A stretch of DNA of 64,000 bases from UBA1941 sp046329575 (GCA_046329575.1 JAXLUJ010000013.1:1-64000); one strand, 5' to 3'. Numbered from the stretch's first letter, positions 44,234-56,100 are shown. Program-made: numbers and translations. The notes: a model not told the origin generated them from the sequence alone.

Positions 44234-45437
44234 GCTGGCGGTTTACTTCTTCCTTCATTTCGGCCTGCACGTCGCGGTTGCGCTTCACATTGCCCATGTC
44301 CATACCGCGCGCTAAAACAATTTTTCCGGTGCCATACTTTTGTTTCACAGCATCAATAGCGCTGTACATCTTCGTTTCACCTTCCTGATCTTCAAAAATA
44401 CGAAGTTGGGACCCGGTATGAACCAGCCGGCTGAAACGCACGCCGATTAAACGCACCGGCCTGCCGTTTTCATAAAGTTCATGAAACAAACGCGTAGCCT
44501 CATTGATGAGAATTGTGGTAGAAAAGGTATCGCTGATCGTGCACTGCCGCGAAGTAGTTGTAAAATCATTGTAACGAATTTTCACTGTAACGCAGGCCGT
44601 AAGGCGTTTCAGTTTCCGCAAATCGAACGACAATTTTTCAGTGAGCACAAAAAGTGCCGAGAGCAGAAATTTTTCATCTGTTGCATCTTCATCGAAAGTG
44701 CGTTCAACAGAAACCGATTTTTCTTCGTGATAATTTTCCACTTCGCCATGATGTTCGCCGCGCGCGCGCTGGTACAACATCAACCCCGTTTTTCCAAAAA
44801 CATTCATCAGACTTTGCAACGGAATTTCACGAAGCTGGCGAACCGTACGCACATTCATCTGAATCAATTTTTCTTCCAGTTTTTCACCAACAAACGGAAT
44901 TTTACCTACCGGTAGCGGATCCAGAAAATCTTGTTCACTTCCCGGTTGAATTTGAAATTGTCCGTTAGGCTTTCCAGCATTGGTAGCCATCTTCGCCAGC
45001 ATCTTATTGATGGAAAGCCCGAAGGAGATCGGCAACCCGGTGGCATTAATAATCTTTTGCCGCAGTTGCACGCTGAAGTTCCAGGCGCCGAAATACTTTT
45101 CCATTCCGGAAAGATCGATGTAAAATTCATCGATAGACGCCTTTTCGAAGGTGGGCGCTTCGTTCTCAATTACCTGCGTAACCATCCTGCTATACCGCGA
45201 ATATTCGGCCGAATCGCCACGAAGGTAGATGCCATTGGGGCAAAGGCGGTGAGCCTGTGCTGAAGGCATGGCGGAATGAACGCCCATTTGACGAGCCTCG
45301 TAGCTGCAGGAACTCACCACGCCGCGATGGCCTACCGCCCCAACAATTACCGGTTTGCCAATTAATGAAGGGTCTTTTATTCGTTCTACCGAAACAAAAA
45401 AAGAGTCCAGATCGAGATGCAGAATGGCGCGGTCCAT
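44211..45437 (-). CDS. dinB: DNA polymerase IV (Y-family)
   Basis: This 408-residue error-prone polymerase begins with the catalytic LDLDSFFVSVE motif (residues 7-17) and has SIDEFYIDLS near residue 100, completing the metal-binding carboxylates. The palm, fingers and thumb are followed by a little-finger domain and a basic tail (DVQAEMKEEVNRQRSK), with no clear beta-clamp motif at the very end. It is divergent from the S24 repressor-like gene 70 bp away. That arrangement suggests SOS-like co-regulation. Confidence 0.92.
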   Translation of the reverse strand: MDRAILHLDLDSFFVSVERIKDPSLIGKPVIVGAVGHRGVVSSCSYEARQMGVHSAMPSAQAHRLCPNGIYLRGDSAEYSRYSRMVTQVIENEAPTFEKASIDEFYIDLSGMEKYFGAWNFSVQLRQKIINATGLPISFGLSINKMLAKMATNAGKPNGQFQIQPGSEQDFLDPLPVGKIPFVGEKLEEKLIQMNVRTVRQLREIPLQSLMNVFGKTGLMLYQRARGEHHGEVENYHEEKSVSVERTFDEDATDEKFLLSALFVLTEKLSFDLRKLKRLTACVTVKIRYNDFTTTSRQCTISDTFSTTILINEATRLFHELYENGRPVRLIGVRFSRLVHTGSQLRIFEDQEGETKMYSAIDAVKQKYGTGKIVLARGMDMGNVKRNRDVQAEMKEEVNRQRSKRDEN

Positions 45438-45468
45438 AACTACCTGTAAAAGAAACTATATTTTTTGG

Positions 45469-45476
45469 TATTTTTG
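45469..45476 (+). promoter_or_regulatory. Bacteroidota -7 element for the XRE-S24 gene
   Basis: TATTTTTG on the plus strand is an exact TAnnTTTG match; predicted start is near 45483 with a 25-base leader before the ATG at 45508. No clear -33 element is seen. No exact match to the -7 element was found for dinB in the same spacer. Confidence 0.5.
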
Positions 45477-45507
45477 CGCTAATAATTTTAGTTTTCAACT
45501 TTTGAGT

Positions 45508-46290
45508 ATGGATTTTATTCAGCATAACATCAAATTTTTGAGAAAACAAAAAGGCTGGACGCAGGAACAACTAGGTTTGGAACTGGAAATCAAAAGAAGC
45601 CTGATTGGCAGTTATGAAGAAGGCCGCGCCAAACCCAACTATGAAGTGTTGGCGGCGCTTTCAAAAGTTTTTAAATGCAGCATTGATAACCTGATCACGC
45701 GCGATTTGCGATTAACAGAAAAAGTGCCCTTGTTCTCGCCCGAACAACTGGATATTACGGGTGAATCGATGCGGGTGTTGGCCATTACGGTTGACGAAAA
45801 GCAGAATGAAAATATCGAAATCGTTCCGGCAAAAGCTGCTGCCGGTTATTTGAATGGTTATGCCGATCCTACTTTTATTGAAGAACTGAATCGCTTCCGG
45901 TTGCCATTTCTACCGGCAGGAACTTACCGCGCTTTTGAGATCAAGGGCGATAGTATGTTGCCGCTGCAACCGGGAAGTGTTGTAGTAGGCGAATATTTGA
46001 GCAATTGGAAAGAAATGAAAGATGGACATACGTATGTGATCATTTCGAAACACGATGGTATCGTTTACAAACGCGCATTTAGCAAGATCGAGGAAGATGG
46101 TACTCTAATTCTTCGTAGCGATAACACCTCCTATCCGGCTTATTCTATCCATATCAATGAAGTGCTGGAAGTGTGGAAGGCTGTGCTTCACATGAGTTAT
46201 GTAAATAAAGGCAGCGATATTTCTTTTCAAAATATTTTGCATTTGATGCAGGAATTGAAGCAGGATGTAGAAACGCTGAAGGGCAATTAA
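45508..46290 (+). CDS. XRE-S24 LexA-like self-cleaving repressor
   Basis: This 260-residue protein starts at ATG 45508; the open frame extends upstream into dinB but without a signature. An N-terminal helix-turn-helix (residues 5-60, WTQEQLGLELEIKRSLIGSYE) is followed by an S24 domain. That domain has the AAAG cleavage-site-like segment near residue 111, catalytic serine in GDSML near residue 152 and lysine in YKRAF near residue 190. The layout is that of LexA or phage CI repressors that cleave themselves when RecA is activated. It is divergent from dinB, its likely target. Confidence 0.88.
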   Translation: MDFIQHNIKFLRKQKGWTQEQLGLELEIKRSLIGSYEEGRAKPNYEVLAALSKVFKCSIDNLITRDLRLTEKVPLFSPEQLDITGESMRVLAITVDEKQNENIEIVPAKAAAGYLNGYADPTFIEELNRFRLPFLPAGTYRAFEIKGDSMLPLQPGSVVVGEYLSNWKEMKDGHTYVIISKHDGIVYKRAFSKIEEDGTLILRSDNTSYPAYSIHINEVLEVWKAVLHMSYVNKGSDISFQNILHLMQELKQDVETLKGN

Positions 46291-46294
46291 AGAA

Positions 46295-46849
46295 TTACCT
46301 TATGGTAAGATGAGGAATGTGAAACACTTTTTCATCACGAAAAATGGTGAGGTCATAAGTTCCTTCAGGAATATTTTTGACAGCCGAAAAATTTCCGCCT
46401 TTTTCAATATAGGACCATTGAACAATTTGCTTTCCGGATAAGAATTCTACACACTCATTTTTAAATACACCACCAATAGCCGTGATGGTAACACATGCAC
46501 TTTCGGGATTATACGCTGCTACATAACCTTGAAATCGGGAATCAGGCCGAGCTAGTATCTGACTGGAATCTCTAGCCGTCATAGAAGTGTTTAATGGCCA
46601 TTCAGGATGGATTTGCCAGTTTTCCGGAATTCGAAGTTCGGTTTGAAAGTGGAGCGCTGCCTGCAAAGGAACATGGAAAACCGGAAGCAGGGCTCGAAAG
46701 AAATTGTTGCTGTAAATTGCTGTAGCCGGATCGCCGGATTCAATAGTCCATACGAATGCTTTTCCCAATTTGCTGGATACCGTATCCTGACAAAAGACTT
46801 GCGTTGATTGAAAAAAAATCAGCAATCCCAAACACTTTTTTAGTGGCAT
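46295..46849 (-). CDS. short secreted protein at start of duplicated block
   Basis: This 184-residue secreted protein has a signal peptide beginning MPLKK, the same first five residues as its two upstream neighbours. The mature part is beta-rich with an Ile/Val/Thr pattern and one PEGTYDLTI segment that resembles the end of T9SS sorting domains. No complete sorting domain is visible. Only two bases separate its start from the upstream stop, so it is translationally coupled. Its function is unknown. The shared N-terminus suggests recombination with the adjacent tandem genes. Confidence 0.7.
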   Translation of the reverse strand: MPLKKCLGLLIFFQSTQVFCQDTVSSKLGKAFVWTIESGDPATAIYSNNFFRALLPVFHVPLQAALHFQTELRIPENWQIHPEWPLNTSMTARDSSQILARPDSRFQGYVAAYNPESACVTITAIGGVFKNECVEFLSGKQIVQWSYIEKGGNFSAVKNIPEGTYDLTIFRDEKVFHIPHLTIR

Positions 46850-46851
46850 AT

Positions 46852-48477
46852 CTATTCCATCATTAACCGCGAGGTAGCCATACGCTTGCCATCGCCTTCC
46901 AAAGCTACAGAATAAACACCGCTCTGTAAATTAGGCAGCGTGATTTGCTGAAAGCCACTGTAGGCGGGCACTTCCAGTTGCAGCACTACTGCCCCCAGAC
47001 TGTTATAGCACACCAATTGAACCTGGCGGTAACGCTCCCATTCAATCCAGTTGTAGCTAATCAGCAGTTCGCTGCCACCACTGTTGGGATTAGGCTGCAA
47101 TTGCAGTGCCGGTGCCCGTCCGTACAGCGGGTACAGCGAGTTGATGCCGCTGTAGATCGTATCGCAGCCCGATCCGATTTTGCGACCCGTGCGGTAATGA
47201 GGGAAATGGGGCGGGGCGTACAATACCATTTTACTGGTGCGGTACCGCTTGGGGGTGCCCATAGCCGCCGCCCCCTTTTCATTCGGCCGTTCGATGGTCG
47301 TAAAACTATGGCCCAGACCATTCATGGCCGTGGCAAAAAAGATCCGGCCGTCCGGGGCCATCTGAGAGCATTTAAAATTATAGGAGGGAAAGAGATAGTG
47401 CAAGGTGTCGAAATTGGGCGGTTGCGGGAACGAAAAGGTATCTTTCAGCTTGGTCGTATTCAGTACCGTATCGCGGCTGGCCATCACATCGGCCGCCTCC
47501 AGATCGTACTGATATACCAATGCCCTTAGATTCAGATATACAAAACGGTTGTTGGAAGAGATTTCCGCACTCTGGCAAAAGGCTTTAAAAGGCAGGTTCA
47601 GCGTATCGTATTCCGGAAAGGTGTCGATCACCAGAGGGTGCGACAACAATCCGCTGCAGCGGTCAAAATCGAACAGCTGCGGATGGTACGTCACAGAGCC
47701 CCGCACCGCCTTGGTGCCATCGGCCGAAAAGACCAATTTACCATAATCCGCTTCCGTTTCCACTTCGCCTATGCACTGACTGCCCGAAAACGCCAGCGTA
47801 TCCGGCTTCAGCAGGTAGCGCAGGTAGCAGTTGGTCTTCCACTCCTTAAAAAATACCCACCAGTCCCGGCCATTGCCATGGCGGCAGGCCGATACAAAAC
47901 CGATCTCGCATTGGTGCATCGATAGCCGTATATCTTTCTTTTCGATCTTCAAATGACCGGTGCTGCGGTGGCGCGTGATATACGAATACACCGGATGGAA
48001 ATCGGGCGTGGTCACATCGCCATACAACTGCGGATAGAACAGATAATAGCCCGTATCCGTTCCCGGCTGCGGTAACGCCATAAAGCTGTACACCAAGGCC
48101 ATCCCACCCACGCCATCGTGCGCGATTTCTTTATAGTCTTCCCAATAATAATCGGTATATCCCAGTGAATCCCCATTCTCAATAATATGGCCCGAACTGT
48201 CCATCACCCACATCCCATTGGTTTGAAACAGCAAACGGCCCGAACTGTCGGAAAAATTGCAATTGCTTTCCCAGTAAGCCATACCCCGGTACTGGGGGCG
48301 ATACCGGAAACTGTCGGTAAACAACCCTTCTTCATTGCCGGCACTGGGATGATGCAGCACCGAGTCCTGTAAGGCGGGATCCGCCCCCCAAATCCACGTC
48401 CGGTCGTACTGCTGGGCGTAGCTACCGGCTGCAAAAAAGGAGATTGCAAATAAGGAGAGGAACTTTTTTAGTGGCAT
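46852..48477 (-). CDS. T9SS-secreted protein, tandem copy A
   Basis: This 541-residue protein has a signal peptide (1-21), a beta-propeller-like mature region and a C-terminal type A sorting domain. The mature region has repeats of a W/Y-G-D pattern, DRTWIWG at the start and a Cys pair (VQYGNCNFSD-like segment near residue 75). The sorting domain (about 455-541) carries QPNPNSGG and LPNLQSGVYSVALEG. It is nearly identical to the next copy at 48480-50108. It may be a surface or extracellular binding protein. It is separated from the upstream copy by only two bases. Confidence 0.88.
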   Translation of the reverse strand: MPLKKFLSLFAISFFAAGSYAQQYDRTWIWGADPALQDSVLHHPSAGNEEGLFTDSFRYRPQYRGMAYWESNCNFSDSSGRLLFQTNGMWVMDSSGHIIENGDSLGYTDYYWEDYKEIAHDGVGGMALVYSFMALPQPGTDTGYYLFYPQLYGDVTTPDFHPVYSYITRHRSTGHLKIEKKDIRLSMHQCEIGFVSACRHGNGRDWWVFFKEWKTNCYLRYLLKPDTLAFSGSQCIGEVETEADYGKLVFSADGTKAVRGSVTYHPQLFDFDRCSGLLSHPLVIDTFPEYDTLNLPFKAFCQSAEISSNNRFVYLNLRALVYQYDLEAADVMASRDTVLNTTKLKDTFSFPQPPNFDTLHYLFPSYNFKCSQMAPDGRIFFATAMNGLGHSFTTIERPNEKGAAAMGTPKRYRTSKMVLYAPPHFPHYRTGRKIGSGCDTIYSGINSLYPLYGRAPALQLQPNPNSGGSELLISYNWIEWERYRQVQLVCYNSLGAVVLQLEVPAYSGFQQITLPNLQSGVYSVALEGDGKRMATSRLMME

Positions 48478-48479
48478 AT

Positions 48480-50108
48480 CTATTCCATCATTAACCGCGA
48501 GGTAGCAATTCGTTTGCCATCGCCTTCCAAAGCTAAAGAATAAACACCGCTCTGTAAATTAGGCAGCGTGATTTGCTGAAAGCCACTGTAGGCGGGCACT
48601 TCCAGTTGAAGCACTACTGCACCCAGACTGTTATAGCACACCAATTGAACCTGGCGGTAACGCTCCCATTCGATCCAGTTGTAGCTAATCAGCAGTTCGC
48701 TGCCACCACTGTTGGGATTGGGCTGCAATTGCAGTGCCGGTGCCCGTCCGTACAGCGGATACAGCGAGTTGATGCCGCTGTAGATCGTATCGCAGCCCGA
48801 TCCGATCTTGCGACCCGTGCGGTAATGAGGGAAATGGGGCGGGGCGTACAATACCAGTTTACTGGTGCGGTACCGCTTGGGGGTGCCCATAGCCGCCGTA
48901 CCCTTTTCATTCGGCCGTTCGATGGTCGTAAAACTATGGCCCAGACCATTCATGGCCGTGGCAAAAAAGATCCGGCCATCTGGGGCCATCTGAGAACATT
49001 TGAAATTATAAGACGGTAGATAGATATAATGCAAGGTGTCGAAATTAGGCGGTTGCGGGAACGAAAGGGTATCTTTCAGTTTAGTCGTATTCAGTACCGT
49101 ATCGCGGCTGGCCATCACATCGGCCGCCTCCAGATCGTACTGATACACCAAACCCATTAGATTCAGATATACAAAACGGTTGTTGGAAGAAATCTCTGCA
49201 CTCTGGCAAAAGGCTTTAAAAGGCAGGTTCAGCGTATCGTATTCCGGAAAGGTGTCAATCACCATCGGGTGCGACAACAATCCGCTGCAGCGGTCAAAAT
49301 CGAATAGCTGTGGGTGGTACGTCTCAGAGCCCCGCACCGCCTTGGTGCCATCAGCCGAAAAAACCAATTTGCCATAATCCGCTTCCGTTTCCACTTCGCC
49401 TATGCACTGGCTGCCCGAAAACTGAAGTGTATCGGTTGTGAGAAGATACCGCAAATAGCAGTTGGTTTTCCACTCCTTAAAAAATACCCACCAGTCCCGC
49501 CCATTGCCATGGCGGCAGGCCGTTAGAAAACCGATCTCGCATTGGTGTATCGAAAGCCGTATATCTTTCTTTTCGATCTTCAAATGACCGGTGCTGCGGT
49601 GGCGCGTGATATACGAATACACCGGATGGAAATCGGGCGTGGTCACATCACCATACAACTGCGGATAGAACAGATAATAGCCCGTATCCGTTCCCGGCTG
49701 CGGTAACGCCATAAAGCTGTACACTAACTCCATTCCTATTATGCCGGCACGTGCCCCCTCCTCAAGATCTTCCCAATAATAATCGGTATAGCCTAGCGAA
49801 TCCCCATTCTCGATAATATGACCCGAACTGTCCATCACCCACATCCCATTGGTCTGAAACAGTAAATGGCCGGAACTGTCGGAAAAACTGCAATTGCTTT
49901 CCTCAAAAGCCATACCCCGGTGCTTCGGACCATACCGGAAGCTGTCCGTAAACAACCCTTCTTCATTGCCGGCGCCGGGATAATGCAATACCGAGTCCTG
50001 CAACTCCGGATGTGCGCCCCAGATCCACGTCCGGTCGTACTGCTGAGACTGACCAGCTCTGGCAAAAAACAAAAAGGCGAAAATTGGAAGGAGCTTCTTT
50101 AATGGCAT
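48480..50108 (-). CDS. T9SS-secreted protein, tandem copy B
   Basis: This 542-residue paralogue of the gene at 46852-48477 has the same domain layout: signal, beta-propeller-like mature region and C-terminal sorting domain. The two copies are almost identical over long blocks but differ in short clustered patches (for example around 49000-49050, 49420-49480 and 49725-49770). The signal peptide also differs. This is a mosaic, not an evenly diverged pair. The start overlaps the end of the giant gene by 10 bp. Confidence 0.88.
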   Translation of the reverse strand: MPLKKLLPIFAFLFFARAGQSQQYDRTWIWGAHPELQDSVLHYPGAGNEEGLFTDSFRYGPKHRGMAFEESNCSFSDSSGHLLFQTNGMWVMDSSGHIIENGDSLGYTDYYWEDLEEGARAGIIGMELVYSFMALPQPGTDTGYYLFYPQLYGDVTTPDFHPVYSYITRHRSTGHLKIEKKDIRLSIHQCEIGFLTACRHGNGRDWWVFFKEWKTNCYLRYLLTTDTLQFSGSQCIGEVETEADYGKLVFSADGTKAVRGSETYHPQLFDFDRCSGLLSHPMVIDTFPEYDTLNLPFKAFCQSAEISSNNRFVYLNLMGLVYQYDLEAADVMASRDTVLNTTKLKDTLSFPQPPNFDTLHYIYLPSYNFKCSQMAPDGRIFFATAMNGLGHSFTTIERPNEKGTAAMGTPKRYRTSKLVLYAPPHFPHYRTGRKIGSGCDTIYSGINSLYPLYGRAPALQLQPNPNSGGSELLISYNWIEWERYRQVQLVCYNSLGAVVLQLEVPAYSGFQQITLPNLQSGVYSLALEGDGKRIATSRLMME

Positions 50109-53100
50109 ATACTGATTTTTTGGGAAAAGAGATGTTTACCTTGCTGCAGCACCCGGATCTGATACGCTCCCGAAGCTATATTTTTTGTGTCAATAACCAC
50201 TCTGTTGCCCGAAAATTCCCATTGATCCAAAACCACTTCACCTAAATAATTGAGCATCTGTATATGCTTACCGTTAAAAAAATCGTTTTTAACGGTAACA
50301 AAAACCGAATTGCCGGCAGGAATGGGATACACATGGTATTCCGGAGTAGTGCAGATGGAAATGGAGGTATCCGGTTCCTTTTTCAGGGCGATGCCTACCT
50401 GATCGCAAATATCGTAATCATCATACGCTTCGGGCGAAGACCAATTCAGCAGTGCCCGAGCCTCAAAAACTGCCATACCTCCTTCAATATAGCAGGAATG
50501 CGCTATATCGTACAATTGCTGATACCCCTCTTCATCTAAATAGGAAGAATCAGTAACTACTGAATGCAGATAGGCATCCGTTACCTGTTTTTTATTGCGT
50601 TCATAATATTCCAAATCAGAAAGATTCCAGTTGCTATCGATTAACTGCAGTCTTCTGTCCTCAAAAATAGCTTGTTCAGCCGAATGTATAGCTTCTTGCA
50701 ATACCCTTTCACTATCAATGAGGGCATACAGCAGTTCTCGCTGTACGATATAGGCCGAATCTGGAAGTGCAATAAAAGACGACTGTGTATCGCTTGATGT
50801 CCATAGCTGCTCCAGACTGTCCGATACATTTAAAATGGCGGTATCATCCGGTTCGGCAGTAACAGTTAATATGCGTGCGGCAGCATCCAGGGTATCTAAC
50901 TGCCGTTCATACTGGCTTTGGCGCAGATAGCTGGTCTGCAACTGATCGCTATGTACCGAAGTATAATCGCGCAGATGTTTTTTTGCATCAGCCACCTGTA
51001 CGAACCGCTCTATTTCGGTACCGTGGTTTTGTTGGTAAAAATCGTATTCGGGGCTGCCGAAAATAAGGCTGTCGCGGGCATCGCCCAGGGCGCCCAGCAC
51101 CTGTTCTTTGGCATCCCATTTGTTAACCTCCGTAAAATAATCGGGATTGTATTTCCCTTCCATCACCTGCCTTTCGAATTCCGACAGTATCGGATTCGTA
51201 CCGGCCGTCAAAGCCGGTAGCGCACTGCCACCGGAACATTTTGGCAAATCGGAATAGAACGGATCTCCACGAAACCAGCCATTTAATTTGATATCGACAT
51301 TGAGATTCCCGGTATTAATCGGATTAATGAAGGAAGGCGTTACCTTATCTAAGGTCGGGCTCTGATCGGAACTGCCAGAGGCAGGAGTTACAAAACGGCT
51401 TGCCGCACCATTTCCCGTTTGGTCCAATAGTTGGCTTTGGTTCCAGGCAGCGGCGCCGCTGGTCATCGGATTGGTGCCATAACTACCCATCCAGCGGTTA
51501 CCCTTTTGGGATTGATCGCCAATTAAACCCGATGCCGTAATCTGCACTCCCAAATAATTGCCTATGTTACCTCTTCCAATTTCATTGGTTTTGAAATCGG
51601 TATTCTGGTTTCGTCCTTCGAATCGAAAGCCGGTCCGCAAATTGTAGGCAGAATTGCACTCTAAACGTAACCCGCCTAAGGTATTTGCGGCTATGCAAAA
51701 ACCACGCGGGTATTGTTGATTAGAGGCCATAATCGGCCCAATATTCTGGGCCGTATTGGAAAGTATCTGAATATTGGTGCTGTTGTGAACATTAAAGCAG
51801 TTGTTCGGCCGGATCTGATTAGAAATTGCCGTTACCGTATTTTCCTGTACCGAAACATTTTTATCGGTACCGCCATTTACGCCGTTAAATGTTACGCCCT
51901 CTACACCCCGCTTAATAGTTACAATATTATGTAGAATACTCAATGTGGGATAGCTGTTCGCCACATCATCGGTCACAACGATTCCAAACCCATAATTTGA
52001 TGAAGACGGCCCGTGAAAAACGCCCCACTCCCAACGCTCCACATCCACTGTATTGTTACTTATAGAGTGCTTGAGGGGGCTCCAGCCTGCCTGCCTGCAA
52101 TAATTCATAGCAATGCCAATTGATTGCGGCTCCAGTTTAAAAAACGGTTGCGCCTGAAACGGAGACGGCGTAAATCCAAGCATACGAATATAATTGTTCT
52201 CAATAGTGATTGTTGAATTCACACATCTGTTGATCAATATGCCGGTTTGGCAGTAATTTAAATGATTACCGGAAACATTTATAGTATAAGCATCTTCTAC
52301 TTTCACAGCCTTCCGGCACAATTTAAACAATGAATTCGTGACCTGAAGGTTATTACTAATTGCAGGGAATTTGCCTTTCGCATAAATTCCATTACCACAT
52401 CGCATTCCGGTTCCTCCCGCGCCGGCAGGCTCTTCAAACGCTAAATACGTTGCCGGGTGTGCCGGGTCGGGCAACTCGTAAAATTTAGCGTTGTCGATAG
52501 TAAGGGTGGAATTTCTGAGTACGATGCCATTCGCGATATGTTTAAAGTTGCCGGTAACAATATCGGGTACTACCGTTTGGTTCAAAACCATTCCGGCAAA
52601 AGCCCAGTTGTTATTTGGTAGTGTCATATCTAAAACGGTAGGCTCACCTACTGCATTCCACATACCCGGAAAAGGTTTTTTTAAATTTTGGTTTCCTTCA
52701 AACAAGGTGAGATTCCCCAGTTGAATGCTGCACTTTCTTACTGCGCCTAAAACCGTTGGCGGAAAAGGAGCGGTATAGATCCCTATAAAATTGTTTCGGA
52801 ATGCCGCATAATCGCAATAGAGCTGGCTCTTTTGGTTAAGTTGAATGGCATATTGAGCATCCTGAATTTCTTTAAATCGAACCAGAGAGAGTTTAGCATC
52901 AGCCGACACTTTAAAGCCCTGCCACAGGCAATCGCCCAGGGAAGCTATCGAGCAGGTTGCCAAAATCAAATTTTGCGATGGCAACACCGTGATTGACCCG
53001 CCCGGAACTACAAGAAATTTCACGAAACTAAAAACATACTGATTGCTGGTAACATTACCCGCAATTACAACTACCGGCGGGTTGGCCGAGCTGCCCAGAT

Positions 53101-56100
53101 ACATATTCGGATATCCTTTCCCGGCCATATACGAAGCAATTTCTGCACCATCGGGAATTACCATAGCTATCGGAAACGGCGATGTATAATTATAACTGAT
53201 CGCCGCAGTCGACTGATTGAATTGCGTAACCGTAACCGTATAGGTTCCGCTCATGATGGGCGTAATAGTTGAAGTAGCGGCACCCGTATTCCACTCATAA
53301 CTTTGTGCAGCCGGGGCTTCCAGCATCGGCAGGCCGCAATCATCAAAACATCTGGTCACAACAACTTGTTTTGAAGCCACAGCCTGGCAGCCATTTGCTT
53401 TAGTTACTGTAACAGAATAGTTATATGACCCGGAAACGATCGGGGCTGAAAAAGTAATAGCCGGCGAAGAGGCGGGAGAATTACTCCATTGATAGGTTAC
53501 GCCATTATTAGCAGTTAAAGTAATGTCATTACCGGTACACACGGTGTTAGCTGATGCAGTGATTACCGGGTTACATTGCGGAATAACTATTTCATCAAAA
53601 TGCGATTGAATAACTTCCGTTTGTTGTTTACAGTAGAGGTTGTATTGCCACTCCAAATCCAAACGCGGGATGTCGAAAAGGCAATTTTGGGGAGTAAACT
53701 CAAGCTGTAATTGAAGTTGGTCTTCTGAACCTGGATTACCATCAGTAACGCCGTCGGCACCAAAAGCTGAATTGACTGCAAAGTTGGTCAGGTTCAACGA
53801 ATTTAACGTTCCAAGATCAAGATTATTAATGGTATTGGGAAGCGTTAGGGTTGCATTTGCAACCACCACACCTCTTCGTAAAAGACTCCATCGGTGAAGT
53901 GTTAAACCCGGTTGAGGCGTCCAGAAAACTTTCATATTTCCGGCACCTCCTTTACCGGGATTATGAAATGCGATAATATATTTTAAATCAGCATTGCCGT
54001 TGCAAATTGGGTTTACCGGAGGGGTCAGTTCCAAACTGGCGGTAGCCACTTGTGGTGGGGTAATGGACAGCGTGTAAGGCAAAGACGCCGAGTTCATGCA
54101 ACTATTTCCAAAGGGAGAGAAATTTGTAGCAACTTCATTTGGATAATTTCCATCACAACTCCATCCATATTGTAATGGAATTTGAAAAAGATGCTCCGGC
54201 AAGCAATCAGCAAATCGGAATTTTAACTGACAATTAACTGAATTCTGGTTTAAAGGACCAAAGGTATATACGACATAACAATTACCATTTACGTCGGTTC
54301 TGTAAACCGGTTGTATTGGAACTGAGTTTAACATTACGCCATCCAGATCGATTTGACCTGCCAATCCTGAAATAGGGAATGGCCCTAAAGGGGTTCCCGT
54401 GCATGCGGCTGCTGTGGGCACGGCGATATGAATAAAAAAAGAAGTGTTATCAGTAGCCCCGCCTCCAATCGGCTGGGTCACATCCATATTTAGATTATAT
54501 GAAAATGTATTTCCTACAATAAAGTTAGGTTGTGTTTGAATAGCTTGCGGTGTAATAGTTAGCGTAGGGGGCGAAAGTATTGGATTGTTACTGATTCCAG
54601 CGCCGCCAATATCCGTGACTACTGCTACATTGTTACAGTAATTGTCGAAATCGGCAAGACTCATCGAAAAATCAGTTTGCTGAATAACTCCATTGGAAGG
54701 CGTTGGTCCCGTACATTCAGGAATAATCTCTGTAATTAGACCTTGCTCAAAGTATTCATCGCCCAATACTAAAGCTGGCAAATTATTTAATGGGGTTGGA
54801 CTGCCGATTGTTCTAAATTCATTTTCATTAAATATACTCGGCAAAGATGTCCAATATGCAGCAACAAAGGGGTTCAATGGAACTGTGTTTCCTGTAATAG
54901 TTGCAGGCATACTTTCGCGCATCAATTGATATCCTGCAGCATTGTTAGTGTTCAAATAAACGGAACCCGAGCCACTGCCATATCCATATCCCGAATAAGG
55001 TTGAACAGGAATAGGAAGACTACTCCAAATCGGACTAATGGCGGGTTGATTTGCAAAATTATCTGTTACTGATGTTATATACTGTTGATCTACCTGAAAA
55101 TTATTAAATGTTTGCGCAACAGTATAAAGCCATTTTAATTTTGCCCGGAACCCGTTGGGAATATTTAGGTTAAATTTATAGGGAGTTGTTAAATTATTTG
55201 CACCTTGTATTCGGGGGCCATTAAATAAATTAAGCGCTACGTCTCCCGGAATCGGACGAATTTCATACGGAAATACGTTAACCAGTCCATTGAAGCCATC
55301 AACATAAAATTTGTGCCTCATTTTATTGTACTTATGACAAGAATTCGGATTGTCCCACGTTTCTTCTGTTTCCTTCCTAATCGGAAAAAAGGTAACACCA
55401 TCTACGCGCGGTTCGCACATAAAGTATCTGGCATCGGCTGTAGAATTTGCTATTGGTGAACTAACGCAAGGTTGACCAGGGTGAAGCTCATTCGTTTCAC
55501 CGGCATCTTTCATTTTACTGTGAGGATCCCCCTCAAATACCCCGTTTAATTTAACATCACTTTCAGTGGCGCCGTAAACACCAAAAAGGTAACTGATCGC
55601 AAGAATCGTCTTAGGTTGACTAACATTTTTACATACGGTATAGTGCGATTCAATTTTAAAGACTTGACCCGGATGAAACTCAGTTAAATTAAGATCGCTA
55701 TTAGTAAAATGATAAAGAAATATTGATTTATCACCAATAACGTTGCCGTTTTGAATAGCCGATTTATATACACTACCAGCGGGAATGTTATTTGCAAAAT
55801 CACTTTGACTATTAAAAACGGTAAGTTGAATACTACCATTCGATGGCAAGTCTTTCGATTCGCGCAATAATCCTTGATCGTCTAACCAGGATAACTGTAA
55901 ATAAATATCTTCAATCTTACGCCCCCCACAAGCGGCCCATTCCGAATAAGAATAACCAACTGTTGAAGTGCCATCAAAAAAGTTTGCGTAAGAAACAACC
56001 TTGAGTTGATCGCCTAGCATAACGCTATGCGTTTGAATATTCGGAGTATTCGCATTTACCATAGTAAAAGGATTTGTAGGCGTTCCGTCATCAACTCTTC

